From JBIIJL01 sp044233795 (GTDB lineage Bacteria; Pseudomonadota; Gammaproteobacteria; Legionellales; Legionellaceae), in assembly GCA_044233795.1 (NCBI GenBank), contig JBIIJL010000006.1:1-43755 (forward strand): DNA of 43,755 bases. Direction: 5' to 3'. The stretch's first letter is position 1. Each line of letters starts with the position of its first letter. This document shows, in pieces, positions 41,664 through 43,755 of the stretch. The notes beneath the pieces are model-generated. The model worked only from the letters and a program-made list of their open reading frames with translations, had not been told where the DNA came from and did not search any database. Both the position numbers and the translations under genes were made by a program.

Positions 41664-43607
41664 ATGATTAATTTAGTTACGATATTTGATGCCATGTGCT
41701 CGGCTGTTGTTGTTTCGCAAATTTATGCGATGGAACAAGAAGTTACTGCAGGTGGGATAACAACTCGTGTTTGGCAAGTTTTTTTGCAAACTTTTTTGTT
41801 ATCTTACTGCCTGGATCCTTTGAGGGTTGTTTTTCCTCTAGCTATAGATACTATCAATTTGGTTTCTTATGGTGGCCTTCTAGTGAGTGCTTTGCTTGCT
41901 TATGGAGCCTCTATTTTTCATAGCAATGAGAAACTTAAAGGGATTGGCCAACCAGATAAAATCCAAGTGTTGCCCTATGATTTACATAATAATAAAACCC
42001 TTGGCAAAGTACTTATGTTTGCCAACGAGTATTGTTCTTCGGTCTTTGTTTTGGTTTATTTGAGCGGATTGCTATTGTGTGGATTAAATGGCTTTGGAGC
42101 TTATGCGCTGATTAGTTTAGGCATGGGTGTGGTTGATCGGGCTATGAAATATGGTTGGCTTCCATCTTTTTTGAATGCCCCCTACCGATGGCTGAGTCGG
42201 TTGATATTCCTCACAACAATTTGTGGACTCGGCAGCCCCCTTACTATAGTCCTTACCGCTCTTTTTACTGGATTTACCATTTGGGAATATGTCCAAACTC
42301 ACATCAGAGGAGTTAGGAGTAGTAGTTGGCAATATCCTATAGCCGTGCCTGAGAAGGCATTTCACCTAAGTAAATTGGGAGTTGTTCCAACGCAAAGGGA
42401 TGATTTGGTTGAGCTGGCAAGAACGTTTGGGACCTATAATTTCACAGTGACCTATGATCACTTCAGAGCATCGCATGTAGTGACTCAGAAAATTCTTAGC
42501 ACAGTATCATCTGTCAAACTTGAGGGTTTTACAGAGTGTTTTGAACGTGTGGATTTTAATAATGAGGAATTGACCGCGTTAATTGGCGCAGAGATAACAG
42601 CTCAAGATAAATTATTTTCTGTCCCGCGGGATGAGCGTATAAAGAATCTAGGGTTACCAGGGGATGCATCGGATAATGACATTCATATTGCTTATCTAAA
42701 AATGGAAATGAAAACAATGGTGGATATTATAAGCAAGCCCCGAAGTAATGATATCCCCGCAGAAGCTTGGAGCAATACTCAAAAGCAAGCCAAACTTGTG
42801 CTGGTTCATTTGATGTCTATTGAACATAAACAACCAGATGTTTATGCACGTGCGTTAGTGGAGATAGCTCTTAAGACAGGAAACCATTGTAATAGAATGT
42901 ATGCAAATACGTTTACTGAATTATTCTTGCGTTTTATGGAGCAACCCCTTGAGACGTTGTCTTTAAAAGAGCGTGCTGCGTTGGCAATGCGAGCAGTGCG
43001 AGAAAAAGCATTTAATAATTATTACCACGAAGTAGTACCTCGGCTCATAAAAGTATCGCCAGGGTTACAAATTCATTTTGCTGATATTAACGATTATCAT
43101 TCATATAACAATTTCTCTCTCATGTTTGGTTCCGAGTATTATCTTAGTAGCAATAATGGTATCAGAAGCGCTCGAGATATTTTTGATGTAATCAATGACG
43201 CGATGTTTTTCCCGTTTTTAAATGGTATAAAGGCTTGTTTCACAGATTTTTATAATCTTGATTATATGATCAATGAAGCCCTGGATCCAACAAATCATCT
43301 CCATACTATTTTTAAAGAGTGGTGTAATAATTTTTACCCAACCGCCTATAATGAGATGGTCCTTGATGAAAATATGTACCCTGATCTAGATAATCCTGAT
43401 CTTAAATTATTAGCTCATATGATGCTTTTGGATTTAGACATAATTGAGTTAGATAGGCCTTACGTTCCTATAGCCTCTGCGGAAAAAATTCCTCAAGCTG
43501 CTGCTCCAGCACATTTTCCACCGCTATTTACTCACAATGCTGGTGTAAGCCCTGCTCTAGTTTCTGTGCAAATGGAGCAGCCTAATGTTTTTGGGGGTAG
43601 TCCATAA
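41664..43607 (+). CDS. Multi-spanning membrane protein with degenerate J-like motif, unknown function
   Basis: 647 residues, family not recognised. The first ~215 residues hold about five hydrophobic segments (roughly 40-61, 66-84, 122-140, 142-157, 180-208), so the N-terminal third is an inner- or target-membrane anchor. The remaining ~430 residues look soluble. Within them NLGLPGDASDNDIHIAYLKM (about 328-347) closely resembles the first half of a J domain, but the HPD tripeptide that activates Hsp70 is missing. The C-terminal 40 residues are Pro/Ala-rich and probably flexible, a property common in type IV secretion substrates. It is monocistronic with its own promoter and terminator. Could be an envelope protein or an effector. 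Confidence 0.8.
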   Translation: MINLVTIFDAMCSAVVVSQIYAMEQEVTAGGITTRVWQVFLQTFLLSYCLDPLRVVFPLAIDTINLVSYGGLLVSALLAYGASIFHSNEKLKGIGQPDKIQVLPYDLHNNKTLGKVLMFANEYCSSVFVLVYLSGLLLCGLNGFGAYALISLGMGVVDRAMKYGWLPSFLNAPYRWLSRLIFLTTICGLGSPLTIVLTALFTGFTIWEYVQTHIRGVRSSSWQYPIAVPEKAFHLSKLGVVPTQRDDLVELARTFGTYNFTVTYDHFRASHVVTQKILSTVSSVKLEGFTECFERVDFNNEELTALIGAEITAQDKLFSVPRDERIKNLGLPGDASDNDIHIAYLKMEMKTMVDIISKPRSNDIPAEAWSNTQKQAKLVLVHLMSIEHKQPDVYARALVEIALKTGNHCNRMYANTFTELFLRFMEQPLETLSLKERAALAMRAVREKAFNNYYHEVVPRLIKVSPGLQIHFADINDYHSYNNFSLMFGSEYYLSSNNGIRSARDIFDVINDAMFFPFLNGIKACFTDFYNLDYMINEALDPTNHLHTIFKEWCNNFYPTAYNEMVLDENMYPDLDNPDLKLLAHMMLLDLDIIELDRPYVPIASAEKIPQAAAPAHFPPLFTHNAGVSPALVSVQMEQPNVFGGSP

Positions 43608-43675
43608 CTGGTTTGAAATGTTACCTATCAGACTGGTTATACAGTGGGTGGGTGAATTAACTGATTGTAAAGAAG

Positions 43676-43741
43676 ACCAGAACGTTCTCCGCCACTTTTG
43701 CAATGAGCAACGGAGTCTCTTCTAGCTTCTGGTTTTTTTTT
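43676..43741 (+). terminator. Long branched terminator hairpin
   Basis: Outer stem ACCAGAA/TTCTGGT (43676-43682, 43727-43733), middle stem CTCCG/CGGAG (43687-43691, 43711-43715), inner TTGC/GCAA, followed by about nine T residues. The three nested stems are longer than a minimal terminator and could also be the 3' end of a small RNA. Confidence 0.75.
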
Positions 43742-43755
43742 CAAAATATTATCAA

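Overview
The window is a chromosomal segment of about 44 kb from a low- to mid-GC gammaproteobacterium. Gene order in the core blocks (rph/yicC divergent, gmk-rpoZ-spoT-ridA, tRNA-Pro/Arg/His/Leu before tig-clpP-clpX-lon-hupB, tRNA-Val/Asp before ppiD, prmB-aroC-asd, prfB-lysS) is typical of the class. Scattered between these blocks are genes of a host-associated kind: an F-box-like protein, two ankyrin proteins carrying cysteine-protease-like motifs, and several large unrecognised proteins. That mixture is what one expects of Legionellales or a related intracellular lineage (Legionella, Coxiella, Berkiella, Rickettsiella). The genus is inference; no rRNA is present to settle it.

Layout. 1-387 (minus): 5' part of an F-box-like gene running off the left edge. 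628-9055: pilT, rph (minus), then a plus-strand run yicC, gmk, rpoZ, spoT, ridA, uup and a small membrane protein. 9212-11350: an accessory patch with a tyrosine recombinase (minus) and a coiled-coil/basic protein. 11459-20544: four tRNAs, tig, clpP, clpX, lon, hupB, two tRNAs, a strong terminator and ppiD, together a protein quality-control block. 20545-27158: a second accessory patch with a decayed IS256-family transposase, an intergenic inverted repeat holding DnaA-box-like sequences, an ankyrin gene with a YopT-like (C58) Cys/His/Asp pattern, an IS66 relic and an 873-residue protein of unknown function. 27168-29513 (minus): smr, a DUF2892-like gene, udk and fabI. 29646-33930: an MFS transporter and prmB-aroC-asd. 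33945-35777: a disordered protein, possibly translated from a leaderless message, followed directly by an AnkH-like ankyrin protein. 35841-37772 (minus): a short RNase E with a long leader. 38577-43607: a small exported protein, prfB with its +1 programmed frameshift (missed by simple ORF calling), lysS and a multi-spanning membrane protein with a degenerate J-like motif, closed by a terminator.

Working together: spoT, rpoZ and gmk link (p)ppGpp, RNA polymerase and the GMP pool; tig, clpXP, lon and ppiD handle folding and degradation in cytoplasm and periplasm; aroC, asd and fabI serve aromatic amino acid, lysine/diaminopimelate and fatty-acid synthesis. The most interesting content is the set of putative effectors placed singly between housekeeping operons, above all the C58-like ankyrin gene at 22120-23736 and the ankyrin gene at 34365-35777 with His-Asp-Gln-Cys ordered motifs. 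All functional statements rest on motif reading by eye, not on database searches.
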